Shown: positions 45,862 to 55,333, counted from the stretch's first letter. The stretch: DNA of 64,000 bases from Actinotalea sp. JY-7876 (GCF_014042015.1 NZ_CP059493.1:3286001-3350000); one strand, 5' to 3'. A program made the numbers and translations. Notes: generated by a model not told the origin, from the sequence alone.

Positions 45862-46049
45862 CTGAGGATTCCTTCGTGTCGCTGCCGCCCGTCGGCGTGC
45901 GCCGGGGATCGGCTGGATGGGGTAGGCGAGCTGTCGCACGGACCGTCACCCCGGGGGTGCGGTCCGCGCCGGATCTCGATCGCGCCTGCCCACATCGGGA
46001 GCCCGATCGGTCGGTGATGGCGCGCTTGCTGCTCCTCTCTGAGCCGCAA

Positions 46050-46065
46050 ATGTTTAGGTGAACAT
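46050..46065. promoter_or_regulatory. inverted repeat in the transporter promoter region
   Basis: ATGTT and AACAT arms around six bases, in the only AT-rich part of the divergent region. It probably overlaps the binding-protein promoter and could be an operator. Confidence 0.45.
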
Positions 46066-46152
46066 ATGGGCTCCCCTGCGCCTTGACCAGGTTCTCCCAT
46101 CACGATCGGGTAACGGCACGCGCGCCAGACGGGCCGAAATGTGACTGTCGGC

Positions 46153-46164
46153 GTTGACGTCAAC
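46153..46164. promoter_or_regulatory. LacI-family operator-like palindrome
   Basis: GTTGACGTCAAC is a perfect 12-bp palindrome with a central CG, the usual LacI-family design. It lies 22 bases before the regulator start, so autoregulation is likely. Confidence 0.65.
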
Positions 46165-46186
46165 ATCGCCGGACTAGCATCACTGT

Positions 46187-47227
46187 GTGGCAGCAGGCAC
46201 CGGCCGGGGGCGCAGGAAGGTCGGCGCGTCCATCGAGGACGTCGCCAAGCTCGCGGGCGTCTCCGCCCAGACGGTCTCCCGCGTCTCGACGGGTGCCGAG
46301 GTGGTCCGCCCGGCGACGCGCGAGCGGGTCCTGCGAGCCATGCAGGAGCTCGGGTACACGCCCAACCGCGCCGCCCGTGCGCTGCGCAACGGCTCGTACG
46401 GCACGATCGGCCTGCTCGCGAACCGGCTCGGGCGCCCCGGGGAGGCGCTGACGACCGAGGCGGTCGTGCGCGCGGCCGCGGCCGAGGACTACTCCGTGAC
46501 GCTGCTGACGGTGCGCGACCCCGCGGCCGACACCTGGCAGGCCGCTGCGCACCGCCTGCCTCACCAGGCGATCGACGGCCTCATCATCCTCTGGGGTGAG
46601 GGCGCGACCCCGGAGACCCTCACCCTGCCCCGGGGGATGCCCGTCGCCGTGTCCGACTCCCGCTTCACCGGGCATTACGCGGGGGTGGTCGCCGACCAGG
46701 TGCAGGGCACGCGCGACGCCGTCCAGCACCTGGTCGACCTCGGCCACCGCACGATCCACCACCTCGCCGGCCCGGCGACGTCGGGGGCCGCTCGCGCGCG
46801 TGCCGCGGCGTGGCAGCGCACCGTCGACGAGGCGGGCCTGCGGCCGCCGCCCCTGGTGCGGGGCGACTGGACCGCCGCCTCGGGCTACGCGGTGGGGCGT
46901 GAGCTCGCCGGGAACCCGTCGCTCACCGCGGTGTTCTGCGCGAACGACGACATGGCCTTCGGGCTGGTCCGCGCCCTGGGCGAGGCGGGTCTGCGCGTGC
47001 CGCAGGACGTGTCGGTCGTCGGCTTCGACGGGATCGAGCTCAGCGGCTTCTCGGCGCCGCCGCTGACCACCGTGCGCCAGGACTTCACCCAGATCGGGGA
47101 CGAGCTCGTCCGGCTCGTCGTCGGGCAGGTGCGGCACGGCGCGAATGCCGTCCAGGACCGCGTGCTGGTCCCCACCGAGCTCGTCGTGCGGTCGAGCACC
47201 GGGCCGCGGCCGGTCGACCGCGACTAG
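46187..47227 (+). CDS. LacI-family transcriptional repressor
   Basis: A 346-residue regulator. The headpiece is ASIEDVAKLAGVSAQTVSRV with the hinge ELGYTPNRAARALRNG. The ligand domain resembles periplasmic binding proteins (LFCANDD-like VFCANDDMAFG, VVGFDGIELSGF, PPLTTVRQDF). Start GTG at 46187. It is divergent from the galactoside transporter/lacZ operon, whose inducible repressor it most likely is. Confidence 0.93.
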   Translation: MAAGTGRGRRKVGASIEDVAKLAGVSAQTVSRVSTGAEVVRPATRERVLRAMQELGYTPNRAARALRNGSYGTIGLLANRLGRPGEALTTEAVVRAAAAEDYSVTLLTVRDPAADTWQAAAHRLPHQAIDGLIILWGEGATPETLTLPRGMPVAVSDSRFTGHYAGVVADQVQGTRDAVQHLVDLGHRTIHHLAGPATSGAARARAAAWQRTVDEAGLRPPPLVRGDWTAASGYAVGRELAGNPSLTAVFCANDDMAFGLVRALGEAGLRVPQDVSVVGFDGIELSGFSAPPLTTVRQDFTQIGDELVRLVVGQVRHGANAVQDRVLVPTELVVRSSTGPRPVDRD

Positions 47228-47409
47228 CCATCCGACGGCGGGGCCGCGGCGCTCACGCGGGCGGGCGACGTCGCGAGGGCGACATCACCGGAGGTGCGCA
47301 TGCTCCGCCGACGCCGGCCGGACGGCCCTCAGTCCGAGACGGCCGCCCGGAAGCGGTGCAAGGCGCGGCTGACGTTGTGGGCCTCACCCGACTGCCGCGG
47401 ACGAGAGGT

Positions 47410-47829
47410 TCAGCCCTGCGATCGCGAGGCCGCCCCGGCGCGGTACTCCTCGTCGGTGACGTGCTCGAGCCAGGTCACCACCTCGCCGTCCGCATCAGCC
47501 TCCTGCAGCGCGACGTGGGCCATGAAGCGCTCGGGCGTGGCGCCGTGCCAGTGCTCCTCCCCCGGCGCGATGTGGACGACGTCGCCCGGGCGGATCTCCT
47601 GCACCGTGCCGCCCCGCGCCGCGACGTAGCCGATGCCGTCGGTGACGTAGAGGGTCTGGCCCTTGGGGTGGCGGTGCCAGGCGGTGCGCGCGCCGGGGGC
47701 GAACCGCACGTGCCCGCAGCCCAGCGCCGAGCGGTCGTCCGGGATGCGGATGCCGTCGATCCACACCGTGCCGGTGAACCAGTCCGCGGGTCCGGCGCTC
47801 GTCGAGCCGCCGCTGCGTGTGACCTCCAT
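47410..47829 (-). CDS. cupin domain protein
   Basis: A 139-residue single-cupin protein. The metal ligands are visible: WHRHPKGQTLYV (H..H..Q/E) and GEEHWHGATP (H). ATG at 47829 (MEVTRSGGST) has GAGGAGGGGCC ahead. The family acts in varied small-molecule chemistry; no substrate can be named. It is 23 bases downstream of the pterin dehydratase/VOC fusion gene. Confidence 0.85.
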   Translation of the reverse strand: MEVTRSGGSTSAGPADWFTGTVWIDGIRIPDDRSALGCGHVRFAPGARTAWHRHPKGQTLYVTDGIGYVAARGGTVQEIRPGDVVHIAPGEEHWHGATPERFMAHVALQEADADGEVVTWLEHVTDEEYRAGAASRSQG

Positions 47830-47852
47830 GGCCCCTCCTCGGGGTACAGACC

Positions 47853-48539
47853 TCAGGCGACGCAGACGATGCCCCGGTTGCCGTCCTGGTCGGCGATCAC
47901 GGTGAGCGACGGCGCCTGGCTGTCGTCCACGACCGTCCCTCCCGCGGCCACGGCGGCGGCGATGCGCTGGTCGGCCACCTCGGGGGCGACGTAGACCTCG
48001 ACGTGGAAGCGCTGGCGCTGGCCCTCGCTCTCCTCGGCGTCCCCGAACCACAGGTTCGGCAGCCGACCCGTGGCGTCGCGGACCTCGTCGCTGGGCGACC
48101 CGCGCCCCTGGGACGCGGCGTCCCCGGTGAGCAGGGCGGCCCAGACCGGGGCGATGGTCGCCGACCGCGCCGTGTCGAGCCCGAGCTCGAGGACGCTCAC
48201 CGAGGCCGGGTCGGCCGCGAGCGCGTGCTCGGCGGCGATCTCGGTGATCCGACCCGCGAGGTCGAGGTCCTGCTGCGTCACCCACTCCACGACGTGCTCG
48301 GTGCCCTCGCCGTCACGGAAGACGGCGTCGTCGCTGACCAGCTTCAGGTCGACGTGCCCCGAGCCGATCGACACGCTCGGGTGGTGCCCGAGCGCGTCGC
48401 CGGCCTCGCCGACCGCGGCGACGAACCGCGCGGCGGCACCGAAGTCGTCGACCAGGTAGCGCGCGTGCAGCCCCTGGGCCAGCTTGCGCCAGTCGGTCAG
48501 CCCGGCAGCGGTGATCTCGCTGTTCGCCAGCATGTCCAT
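47853..48539 (-). CDS. pterin-4a-carbinolamine dehydratase / VOC fusion
   Basis: A 228-residue two-domain protein. The N-terminal half resembles pterin-4a-carbinolamine dehydratase (FVAAVGEAGDALGHHPSV, GHVDLKL; the HHP is the active-site pair). The C-terminal half is a glyoxalase-like domain (LPNLWFGDAEES, QRFHVEVYVAPEVA, ADQDGNRGIVCVA). The third catalytic histidine region of the dehydratase is altered, so activity is uncertain. ATG at 48539. Confidence 0.75.
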   Translation of the reverse strand: MDMLANSEITAAGLTDWRKLAQGLHARYLVDDFGAAARFVAAVGEAGDALGHHPSVSIGSGHVDLKLVSDDAVFRDGEGTEHVVEWVTQQDLDLAGRITEIAAEHALAADPASVSVLELGLDTARSATIAPVWAALLTGDAASQGRGSPSDEVRDATGRLPNLWFGDAEESEGQRQRFHVEVYVAPEVADQRIAAAVAAGGTVVDDSQAPSLTVIADQDGNRGIVCVA

Positions 48540-48651
48540 GTCCGGTGCCCCCAGGTGCGGTGACGCGCAGGCTCGTGCACGCCGACGCTACGGCGCCGTG
48601 AACCCGGCCGTCCAGGGTCGGGTGGACGGCGGGACCGCCGGACGTACCGGC

Positions 48652-49638
48652 TCAGACGCGCTCGACGCCGTCGGCCTGGGCTCCGCGGTCGCTCTGGCGG
48701 ACCTTGAAGCGGACGCGGTCCCCCTCCTGCAGCGCCTCGCCGCCCCGCACGACCGAGACGTGGACGAACAGGTCCGCGCCGCCCGCGTCCGGCGTGATGA
48801 AGCCGAAGCCACGATCCGCGTCGTACCGCGCGACCACGCCCTCGCCGCCGCGCGCGGGCGGCCCGGAGGTGGATCCGCCGGACGGCGCACGGTCCGGCCG
48901 ACCGCGCCCGGACGGCGCGGAGCGGTCGGGCCGACCGCGGCCGGGCGCCGCCGCGGGCCCGCGCCGCGGCGCGGAGCCGCCCACGAGCTGGACGTTGCGG
49001 GCCTGCGGGCCCTTCTCGCTCTCGGCGATGTCGAACGTCACGCGGTCGCCCTCGGCGAGCTCCGTGAGCCCACCGGCCAGGGCGCGGACGTGCACGAAGA
49101 TGTCCTGCCCGCCGGCTTCGGGGGTCACGAATCCGAAGCCCTTCTCGGCGTCGTACCAGGTCACGGTGCCGTCCGCGCCGTCGGACACCGCGGCCTGGGC
49201 GGCCTGCGCCCCGAGCGGCAGCAGGTGGTCGGCCTGCGGCCCCTTCTCACCGTCGACGACGAGGAACGCGACGCGCTGGCCCTCCGCGATCACGCCGCCG
49301 CCCACGATGGCCGAGCTGTGCACGAAGATCTGGGCGCCCCCGCCGTCGGGCATGACGAAGCCGTAGCCCTTGCTCGGCTCGTACCAGGCGACGGTGCCGA
49401 GCACCCCGAGGGGCGCGTCGGCGGCCTGGTCTCCCGTGACGCGGACGCGGCGCGCCTGCGGGCCGCGGTCCCCCTCGCCCACCTCGAACTCGACGGCCTG
49501 CCCCTCGCGGAGCACCTTGGCGCCGTCGCCGCCGACGATCTCGGACGCATGGACGAACAGGTCCTCGGTGTCGTCGCCGAGGGCGAGGAAGCCGAAGCCC
49601 CGCTCGGCGTCGAACCAGCGGACAGTTCCCTGGGGCAC
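48652..49638 (-). CDS. protein with four tandem cold-shock domains
   Basis: A 328-residue protein made of four OB-fold cold-shock domains. Each starts [45 protein letters not shown] or [15 protein letters not shown] and continues with the RNP2-like IFVH/LFVH. An Arg/Gly/Pro/Ser-rich linker (about 225-260, repeats GRGRPDR) precedes the fourth. Single-domain CSPs are about 67 residues; four in one bacterial chain is uncommon. Likely an RNA-binding chaperone with multivalent binding. ATG at 49638. Confidence 0.9.
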   Translation of the reverse strand: MPQGTVRWFDAERGFGFLALGDDTEDLFVHASEIVGGDGAKVLREGQAVEFEVGEGDRGPQARRVRVTGDQAADAPLGVLGTVAWYEPSKGYGFVMPDGGGAQIFVHSSAIVGGGVIAEGQRVAFLVVDGEKGPQADHLLPLGAQAAQAAVSDGADGTVTWYDAEKGFGFVTPEAGGQDIFVHVRALAGGLTELAEGDRVTFDIAESEKGPQARNVQLVGGSAPRRGPAAAPGRGRPDRSAPSGRGRPDRAPSGGSTSGPPARGGEGVVARYDADRGFGFITPDAGGADLFVHVSVVRGGEALQEGDRVRFKVRQSDRGAQADGVERV

Positions 49639-50022
49639 GGTTGTTGACTCCTTGTCGAGTGACGGTTGCTCCCTCCAGTGTCCCTGATCAGATCGGTGGC
49701 CCTGCGCGGTGAACGCGGCGTCGCACGTCCTCGGCTGCTCGGCCTGGCCGTCTGCGATGACGATGCGGCCGCGCGCTCGCGACAGCCCGCCCTAGGGCAT
49801 GCCCCCTCACCTCCCGGTGCGCTCCCGGTGCGTGCACCCGGGCCAGCAGCATGGTCGGCGTTCGCCGGTCTCCAGCTTCTCCTCGGCGATGCGGATGCGC
49901 CGCTCACGGGTGCTCGTGCACCACGCCCCCGAGAACGTCATGGCCGTTCCCGGGAGCGGTTGCCGGGTTCGTCGTCGAGGTCATGGGTCTCCGGCTTCCG
50001 GTACGCGTCGAGTCGGGGCTTC
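49639..50022. other. no recognisable gene (384 bases)
   Basis: The left end must contain the promoter and leader of the cold-shock gene. The rest shows frames on both strands that I cannot tie to any family. Nothing else is seen. Confidence 0.4.
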
Positions 50023-50259
50023 TCAGCTCTCGGGCAGGCCGGCGAAGGCGTTCTTCACGTCGCCGTACCAGTCGAGCGACTTCTTCGGGTGGCGCCAGCG
50101 ACCCTTCATGGCGTCACGCGCCGGCTGGTGGGAGGCGTCGCCCGCCTTCTCCTCATCCTTGAGGTGGCGATCCTGGGCCTTGATGACGTCGTCGGCACTG
50201 TCTGCGCGGTGCTCGAGGTCGCACGGTCCCCCCAGCTGGCGGCAGGTCATGGTCTTCAT
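50023..50259 (-). CDS. DUF1059 small protein
   Basis: A 78-residue protein. MTCRQLGGPCDLEHRADSAD matches the DUF1059 N-terminus (MKTMxCRxLGGPCD). The C-terminus differs from the usual short family and carries WRHPKKSLDWYGDVKNAF. Function unknown. ATG at 50259. Confidence 0.8.
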   Translation of the reverse strand: MKTMTCRQLGGPCDLEHRADSADDVIKAQDRHLKDEEKAGDASHQPARDAMKGRWRHPKKSLDWYGDVKNAFAGLPES

Positions 50260-50350
50260 GGTCGGTCCCTTCCGGTGATCGTGGCCGTGGGTCGAGCGGT
50301 CCTGCACCTGAGTGACGAGTGGCGGCCGGCGAGTGTGACGACCGCCGGGG

Positions 50351-51187
50351 TCAGGAACGGCGCTCCTCGCCCTCGCGGCGCGACACCCGGGCGAGCACGT
50401 CCGGCTCGGCGCGGAACGTGATGGCGCTGACGACGCCGTCGACCACGGTGAAGTCGAACAGGACCTTCGCTTCCCCGCGGTGGAACCAGGCGGCGGCGGG
50501 CCGGTCCTCGACGTAGACCGGGAGCGCGGCGCGTGCGCTGCCGTTGAAGAACGTCGCCACCGCGTGGCGACCATCGAGTCGCTCCGGTGTGCCGACGCGC
50601 ACGGCAGCCGCATCAGCGGTGACGACGGCGTCAGGGGCTAGGAGCCGTATCAGGCGCTCGAACTCGCCGTCGCGCGCTGCCGCCATGAACGCGTCGACGA
50701 CCTCCCAGCTGGACGGCCGCTCCTCGGGCGACGGCCGGCGCACCTTGGCGCGGGCCCGTGAGGCCAGCTTGCGGGCCGCCACCGGCGAGGTGTCGAGGAT
50801 GGTCGCGATGGTCGAGAACTCGACACCGAAGCTGTCGTGCAGCACGAACGCCACGCGCTCCTGCGGCGAGAGTCGGTCCAGCACCACCTGCAGGGCGACG
50901 CCGACCGTGTCGGCCAGTGCGACCTCGTCGGCGACGTCGTGCGCGACCCCGGGCACCTCGACCGCTCCCACGGGCACCGGGGTCCGGGACCGCAGCCGGT
51001 CCAGGCACACCCGGGTGGTCACCGTCGTCAGCCATGCCGGAAGGCAGTCGATGTCCGTGTCGGAGCGCTGCAGGCGGAGCCAGGCCTGCTGCACGGCATC
51101 CTCGGCCTCGGCGTGATCGTTCAGCACGCGAGCTGCCAGGCGCACGAGGCGCGGCCGCTCCCGCTCGAAGGCTTCCGTGTGATTCAC
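50351..51187 (-). CDS. ECF sigma factor with SnoaL-like C-terminus (ECF41/SigJ type)
   Basis: A 278-residue sigma factor. Region 2 is LVRLAARVLNDHAEAEDAVQ, region 4 LSPQERVAFVLHDSFGVEFS. A SnoaL-like domain follows from about residue 170 (AFMAAARDGEFERLIRLLAPD), which in ECF41 members replaces a separate anti-sigma factor. ATG at 51187. ECF41 genes usually neighbour a target oxidoreductase or carboxymuconolactone decarboxylase; none is adjacent here. Confidence 0.9.
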   Translation of the reverse strand: MNHTEAFERERPRLVRLAARVLNDHAEAEDAVQQAWLRLQRSDTDIDCLPAWLTTVTTRVCLDRLRSRTPVPVGAVEVPGVAHDVADEVALADTVGVALQVVLDRLSPQERVAFVLHDSFGVEFSTIATILDTSPVAARKLASRARAKVRRPSPEERPSSWEVVDAFMAAARDGEFERLIRLLAPDAVVTADAAAVRVGTPERLDGRHAVATFFNGSARAALPVYVEDRPAAAWFHRGEAKVLFDFTVVDGVVSAITFRAEPDVLARVSRREGEERRS

Positions 51188-51284
51188 GTCGCTCAGCCGT
51201 CCTTCCGCGGGGCGTTGCCAGGATGACGAGCGCTCCGTCGTGAGTGTGACCGAGAGCGACGGCGTGCCGCACTAGCCTGCTGCC

Positions 51285-52223
51285 GTGGACCCGGCCTTCG
51301 CAGTCGCCGTGGCCAGGGCCGCGGGCCAGACCGACGGGCCGGTCGCCGCTCCCGACGTCGCGGGCGGCGTGAACGAGGTGACCGTGCTGGGCTCGGGCGC
51401 GGACCGCGTCGTCGTGCGGGCACCGCGGCCGGGGCAGGCCGTCGACCTCGACCTCGAGGCGTGGTGCATGCGGCGGGCGGCGGAGCACGGCATCGGGGTG
51501 CCCGAGGTGCTGTGGCTGGGCGAGCTCGACGGACGTGCGGCGATGGTGCAGCGGTACGTCGCGGACGTCGGCCTCGGGCGCGTCCCGGTGGCCGAGCGTT
51601 GGCGCCTGCTCGGCGAGCTGGGCCGGCGCATCGCGGCGCTGCCCCTGACGGACGCGCCCGCGGGGCTCTTCTCGCGGTTCGGCCGGGACCTGCCCGCGGC
51701 GTGGGTCGCGCACGTGGACCACAACCTCGAGGCGCTCGGGCCGGACGACCCCCTCGTAGGGCTCGGCGTCTACCGCGCGGCCGACCGGGCGCCGCTGCGC
51801 GCGCTGCTCACGGAGGCGCGTGACGCTCCCCCGTCGTTCGGGCTGACCCACGGCGACCTGTCGCCGCGCAACCTGCGCGTCCCGGCGCAGGGCGGGCCGG
51901 TGCTGCTCGACTGGGGCTCGGCGACCGCCGGCCCGGTGCCCACCACCGACCTGCTCCACCTGCTGCTCAGGCGGTCCGAGGTGGGCGACCCGGACGACAC
52001 CGCCCTGGCCGCGCTCGCGCAGGGGTGGGGCGAGGAGGTGGACCGACGCGACACGGCGCTGTCGCGGCTGGTCAGCGCCCTGGACCTGACGCGCTGGGCG
52101 CTCGAGCACGCGCCCGACCGCGTGCCGGAGCAGGTCCGCGTCGCGCGGCGTCTCGTGCGACGCACCCTCGGGTCCGGGTCCGGGTCCGAGGCCGAATCCG
52201 AGGCCGCGGGCGGGCGGCACTGA
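51285..52223 (+). CDS. APH-family phosphotransferase
   Basis: A 312-residue protein with an aminoglycoside-phosphotransferase-type kinase fold. The catalytic loop is THGDLSPRNL and the metal-binding segment LLDWGSATAGP. The N-lobe is poorly conserved. Substrate not known; it could be a choline-, sugar- or antibiotic-type kinase. GTG at 51285. Confidence 0.82.
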   Translation: MDPAFAVAVARAAGQTDGPVAAPDVAGGVNEVTVLGSGADRVVVRAPRPGQAVDLDLEAWCMRRAAEHGIGVPEVLWLGELDGRAAMVQRYVADVGLGRVPVAERWRLLGELGRRIAALPLTDAPAGLFSRFGRDLPAAWVAHVDHNLEALGPDDPLVGLGVYRAADRAPLRALLTEARDAPPSFGLTHGDLSPRNLRVPAQGGPVLLDWGSATAGPVPTTDLLHLLLRRSEVGDPDDTALAALAQGWGEEVDRRDTALSRLVSALDLTRWALEHAPDRVPEQVRVARRLVRRTLGSGSGSEAESEAAGGRH

Positions 52224-52245
52224 CGGCTGGCCCTAGCCTCACGGC

Positions 52246-52767
52246 ATGGACCACCCCGTGGCATGGCCCCCCGCAGCACCGCTCCAGACGCCCCGCCTCG
52301 CGCTCGAGCCCTTGCACGTCGGCCACGCCGCCGAGGCGTTCGAGGTCTTCGACGACCACCGGCTCCACACCTTCACCGGCGGGGAACCGGCCTCCCAGCA
52401 GGAGCTCACGGACCGGTTCGCCCGGCAGGCCGTCGGGCAGTCCGCGGACGGCTCGCAGGGCTGGCTGAACTGGATGCTGCGCCGTCAGGACACGCAGCGC
52501 CTGATCGGCACCGTGCAGGCGACGCTGTCACCCGGTGAGGACGCCGTCGAGGCCGAGCTCGCCTGGGTCATCGGCACCGACCACCAGGGCCACGGGTACG
52601 CGAGCGAGGCCGCTGCCGCCGTCGCGCACTGGCTCCGCACGCAGGGCGTCGGCTCTCTGGTCGCCCACGTGCACCCCGACCACGAGGCCTCGGCGGGCGT
52701 CGCCCGCGCGCTGGGGCTGCGGGCCACGTCCACGGTGGTCGACGGCGAGGTCCGCTGGGAGGGCTGA
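52246..52767 (+). CDS. GNAT N-acetyltransferase
   Basis: A 173-residue RimJ/RimL-like acetyltransferase: TPRLALEPLHVGHAAEAFEV at the N-terminus, LIGTVQATL, and the acetyl-CoA loop GTDHQGHGYASEA. The target is unknown. ATG at 52246, 22 bases after the kinase gene, so probably co-transcribed. Confidence 0.87.
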   Translation: MDHPVAWPPAAPLQTPRLALEPLHVGHAAEAFEVFDDHRLHTFTGGEPASQQELTDRFARQAVGQSADGSQGWLNWMLRRQDTQRLIGTVQATLSPGEDAVEAELAWVIGTDHQGHGYASEAAAAVAHWLRTQGVGSLVAHVHPDHEASAGVARALGLRATSTVVDGEVRWEG

Positions 52768-52863
52768 CCGTCCGGGCCGGCGCGCCTGGTCATCCGTCAC
52801 GGGACCGTCAGCCGCTACCGGGACCGAGCGACGGGAATCCGGCCGCGGCCCTAGGGTCGCCGC

Positions 52864-53343
52864 ATGATCGTCGAAGCCTCGGTCGACGTCGCGGTCCCGC
52901 CCGACGTCGCGTACGCCGTGTCCCAGACCACGGGCGACGCCCGCCTGCGCTGGGACCCCTTCATCCGGCACCAGCGGTTCCTCGACGGCGCGACGGCCCC
53001 GGCGGTGGGGGTCCGGACCCTCACCCGCCACCGGTCGGGGCTGCGCATGGTCAGCCAGTACGTCTCCTACCGACCCCCGACGAACGTCGGCATGAAGATG
53101 GTCGAGGGGCCATGGTTCTTCGCGGTCCTGGCCGCCGGGTGGCGGTTCACCCCGCTGCCCGACGGCGGCACGCGTGCGGTGTGGCGCTACAGCTTCACCT
53201 GCCGCCCGCCGTGGCTGGCGCCGCTCGCCGAGCGGATCGGGCGCGTCGTCCTGCAGCGCGACATCGACCGTCGGATCGCCGGGTTCGCCCGCGGCTGCGC
53301 CGACCCCGTCGTGCTCGCCGCGGCCGGCGAGCGGACCGGGTAG
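52864..53343 (+). CDS. SRPBCC (START-like) family protein
   Basis: A 159-residue single-domain protein: EASVDVAVPPDVAYAVSQTT, LRWDPFIRHQRFL, and the C-terminal helix LQRDIDRRIAGFARGC typical of polyketide cyclase/dehydrase-like SRPBCC folds that bind hydrophobic ligands. Function unknown. ATG at 52864. Confidence 0.85.
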   Translation: MIVEASVDVAVPPDVAYAVSQTTGDARLRWDPFIRHQRFLDGATAPAVGVRTLTRHRSGLRMVSQYVSYRPPTNVGMKMVEGPWFFAVLAAGWRFTPLPDGGTRAVWRYSFTCRPPWLAPLAERIGRVVLQRDIDRRIAGFARGCADPVVLAAAGERTG

Positions 53344-53404
53344 CCGGACGCCGTCGGGCGCGGCGGTAGCGCCTGCCGTACCCGGGAGAGGGCGGCCCGG
53401 ACAC

Positions 53405-53518
53405 GTGGTCCTCATCGCGTCCACCGCGACGGCGCTGGTCCTGCTCGCGGTGACCCGCGGCACGCTGGGCCTGCGGGTCACCGGGCACGTCAGCGCGGGG
53501 CCTCGCCCGGAGCGCTGA
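53405..53518 (+). CDS. possible small single-pass membrane protein
   Basis: A 37-codon frame from GTG: VVLIASTATALVLLAVTRGT followed by a positive tail ending PRPER. One hydrophobic helix with basic residues after it is compatible with a membrane peptide. It lacks a clear ribosome site and lies in a 235-base gap, so it may be chance. Confidence 0.2.
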   Translation: MVLIASTATALVLLAVTRGTLGLRVTGHVSAGPRPER

Positions 53519-53579
53519 GCCGGACGACCGATCGCCGGGGGAGCCACCGCGACGTAGCGTGGCGGGTCTAGGGGGAATC

Positions 53580-53945
53580 ATGACGACCTGGCACGAGGAC
53601 CAGCTGTCCGCGATCGACCGCGAAGGTGAGCTGCAGGTCGCCGCGCTGCGACCTGACGGGACACCGCGGAACCCGGCGACCGTGTGGCACGTCGCGGTCG
53701 ACGGGGATCTCTTCATCCGATCGGTCCGCGGCGAGTCGGGTGCGTGGTACCGCGCCGCCAGACGGACCGGCACGGGGGTGATCGACGCCGGCGGCCTGCG
53801 CGCCGACGTCGTGTTCACCCCGGACGACACCCACGACGAGGCGATCGACCAGGCGTACCACGTCAAGTACGGCGACGGCTCGGCGGTGCGCGCCATCACC
53901 AGCCCGCTCGCCGCGGCGACCACGCTGCGCGTCGAACCGCGCTGA
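53580..53945 (+). CDS. DUF2255 family protein
   Basis: A 121-residue protein. It opens MTTWHEDQLSAIDREGELQV and continues RPDGTPRNPATVWHVAVDGD and VRGESGAWYRAARRTGTGVI, the DUF2255 pattern (F420/FMN split-barrel-like fold suspected). ATG at 53580. Confidence 0.87.
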   Translation: MTTWHEDQLSAIDREGELQVAALRPDGTPRNPATVWHVAVDGDLFIRSVRGESGAWYRAARRTGTGVIDAGGLRADVVFTPDDTHDEAIDQAYHVKYGDGSAVRAITSPLAAATTLRVEPR

Positions 53946-53954
53946 GCGGCGGCG

Positions 53955-54752
53955 GTGGCGAACCACCCCCCGAGCCGCTCGAGGCGCCGGCGCGGTCCGC
54001 GTCCGGCCGATGCGTACGCTCGCGCGGTGGCCGACTACGACGCACGGCTCGTCGAGCTCTACGACGAGGACAACCCCGACGGGCCGGACCACGACTGGTT
54101 CCGCGCTCTCGCCGACGAGGTCGGCGCGCGGGCGGTGCTCGACCTCGGCTGCGGGACCGGCATCCTCACCGTGACCCTCGCGGGGCCGGGCCGCACCGTC
54201 GTGGGGGTCGACCCCTCGCCCGCCATGCTCGCGTACGCCGCCGCCCGTCCGGGCGGCGGCGACGTGCGATGGGTCCTCGGCGACAGCCGAAACCTCCCCG
54301 CGGGACCGTTCGACTACGCCGTCATGTCCGGCAACGTCGCGCAGCACATCCCCGACGGGGCGTGGGAACGCACGCTCGCCGACGTCGGCCGCGCCCTGCG
54401 CCCCGGCGGCGTCCTCGCCTTCGAGAGCCGCAACCCCCGCGCCCGGGCCTGGGACTGGTGGGCCGGCGCGCCGACGCTCCGGCAGACCGGCCGGGGCCCG
54501 CTGCGCGAGTGGTCCGAGATCACCGAACCGGCGCCGGGCCTGGTCGCCGCGACGTTCCACACCCTGTTCGTGGACACAGGCGAGGAGGTCGTCGAGGAGC
54601 TGTGCCTCGCGTTCCGCGAGCGCGCGCTCATCGAGGAGCAGCTGACCGACGCCGGGTTCGTCGTCGACGACGTGCGGGGAGGCTGGGACGGTGCACCGTG
54701 CGAACCCGACTCGCCCATGATGATCTTCCGCGCACACCGCGCGGGCCGCTGA
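53955..54752 (+). CDS. class I SAM-dependent methyltransferase
   Basis: A 265-residue methyltransferase. Motif I is VLDLGCGTGILTV, the next acidic motif VVGVDPSPAML, and a post-motif region is DYAVMSGNVAQHIPD. The acceptor is unknown. GTG at 53955 is the longest start; an internal GTG near 54027 (VADYDARLVELYD) would remove an Arg-rich, unconserved N-terminus and may be the true one. Confidence 0.87.
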   Translation: MANHPPSRSRRRRGPRPADAYARAVADYDARLVELYDEDNPDGPDHDWFRALADEVGARAVLDLGCGTGILTVTLAGPGRTVVGVDPSPAMLAYAAARPGGGDVRWVLGDSRNLPAGPFDYAVMSGNVAQHIPDGAWERTLADVGRALRPGGVLAFESRNPRARAWDWWAGAPTLRQTGRGPLREWSEITEPAPGLVAATFHTLFVDTGEEVVEELCLAFRERALIEEQLTDAGFVVDDVRGGWDGAPCEPDSPMMIFRAHRAGR

Positions 54753-54771
54753 TCCGGGGCAGGATCTCCCG

Positions 54772-55254
54772 GTGATCACCCTCCGCGACGCTGCCACCGG
54801 CGACCTCGACCTGCTGTACGACCTGCTCCTGGAGGCGTTCAACTGGGATGGCACGCCCCGCTTCACCCGCGACCAGGTGGTCGCCGACCTCCACACCGCG
54901 CGCTACCTGGCCGGGTGGAAGCGACCGGACGACTTCGGTCTCGTCGCCGTCGACGGCGACGAGCCGCTCGGGGCCGTCTGGGCCCGGGCGCTGCCCGCGG
55001 CGGCACCGGGTTACGGGTACGTCGCCGACGACGTCCCCGAGATCGGCATGGCCGTGGCGCCGGCGCACCGGGGGCGCGGCGTGGGCTCGGCCCTCCTGGC
55101 CGGCTGCGTCGAGCAGGCCCGGGGCCTGGGCCGACGTGCGCTGAGCCTCAGCGTCGAGGACGGCAACACGGCGGCGCGAGCGCTCTACGAGCGGCACGGC
55201 TTCGCCGTCGTCGGACGCAACGGCGACTCCGACACCATGCTGCGGGAGCTCTGA
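54772..55254 (+). CDS. GNAT N-acetyltransferase
   Basis: A 160-residue acetyltransferase. It has ITLRDAATGDLDLLYDLL, then IGMAVAPAHRGRGVGSALL (acetyl-CoA loop RGRGVG) and NTAARALYERHGF. Target unknown. GTG at 54772, 19 bases after the methyltransferase. Confidence 0.9.
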   Translation: MITLRDAATGDLDLLYDLLLEAFNWDGTPRFTRDQVVADLHTARYLAGWKRPDDFGLVAVDGDEPLGAVWARALPAAAPGYGYVADDVPEIGMAVAPAHRGRGVGSALLAGCVEQARGLGRRALSLSVEDGNTAARALYERHGFAVVGRNGDSDTMLREL

Positions 55255-55333
55255 GCGCACACCGCGACCCGTCACGCGTGGTGGGGTCCATGTCGGACCG
55301 GAGGGCCTTGCCGCGCCCGCGCCGCCGTGGTTC

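Noticed and set aside
49799-50278. 159-codon plus-strand frame
   Set aside because: It overlaps the DUF1059 gene on the other strand, lacks family sequence and has chance-like composition.
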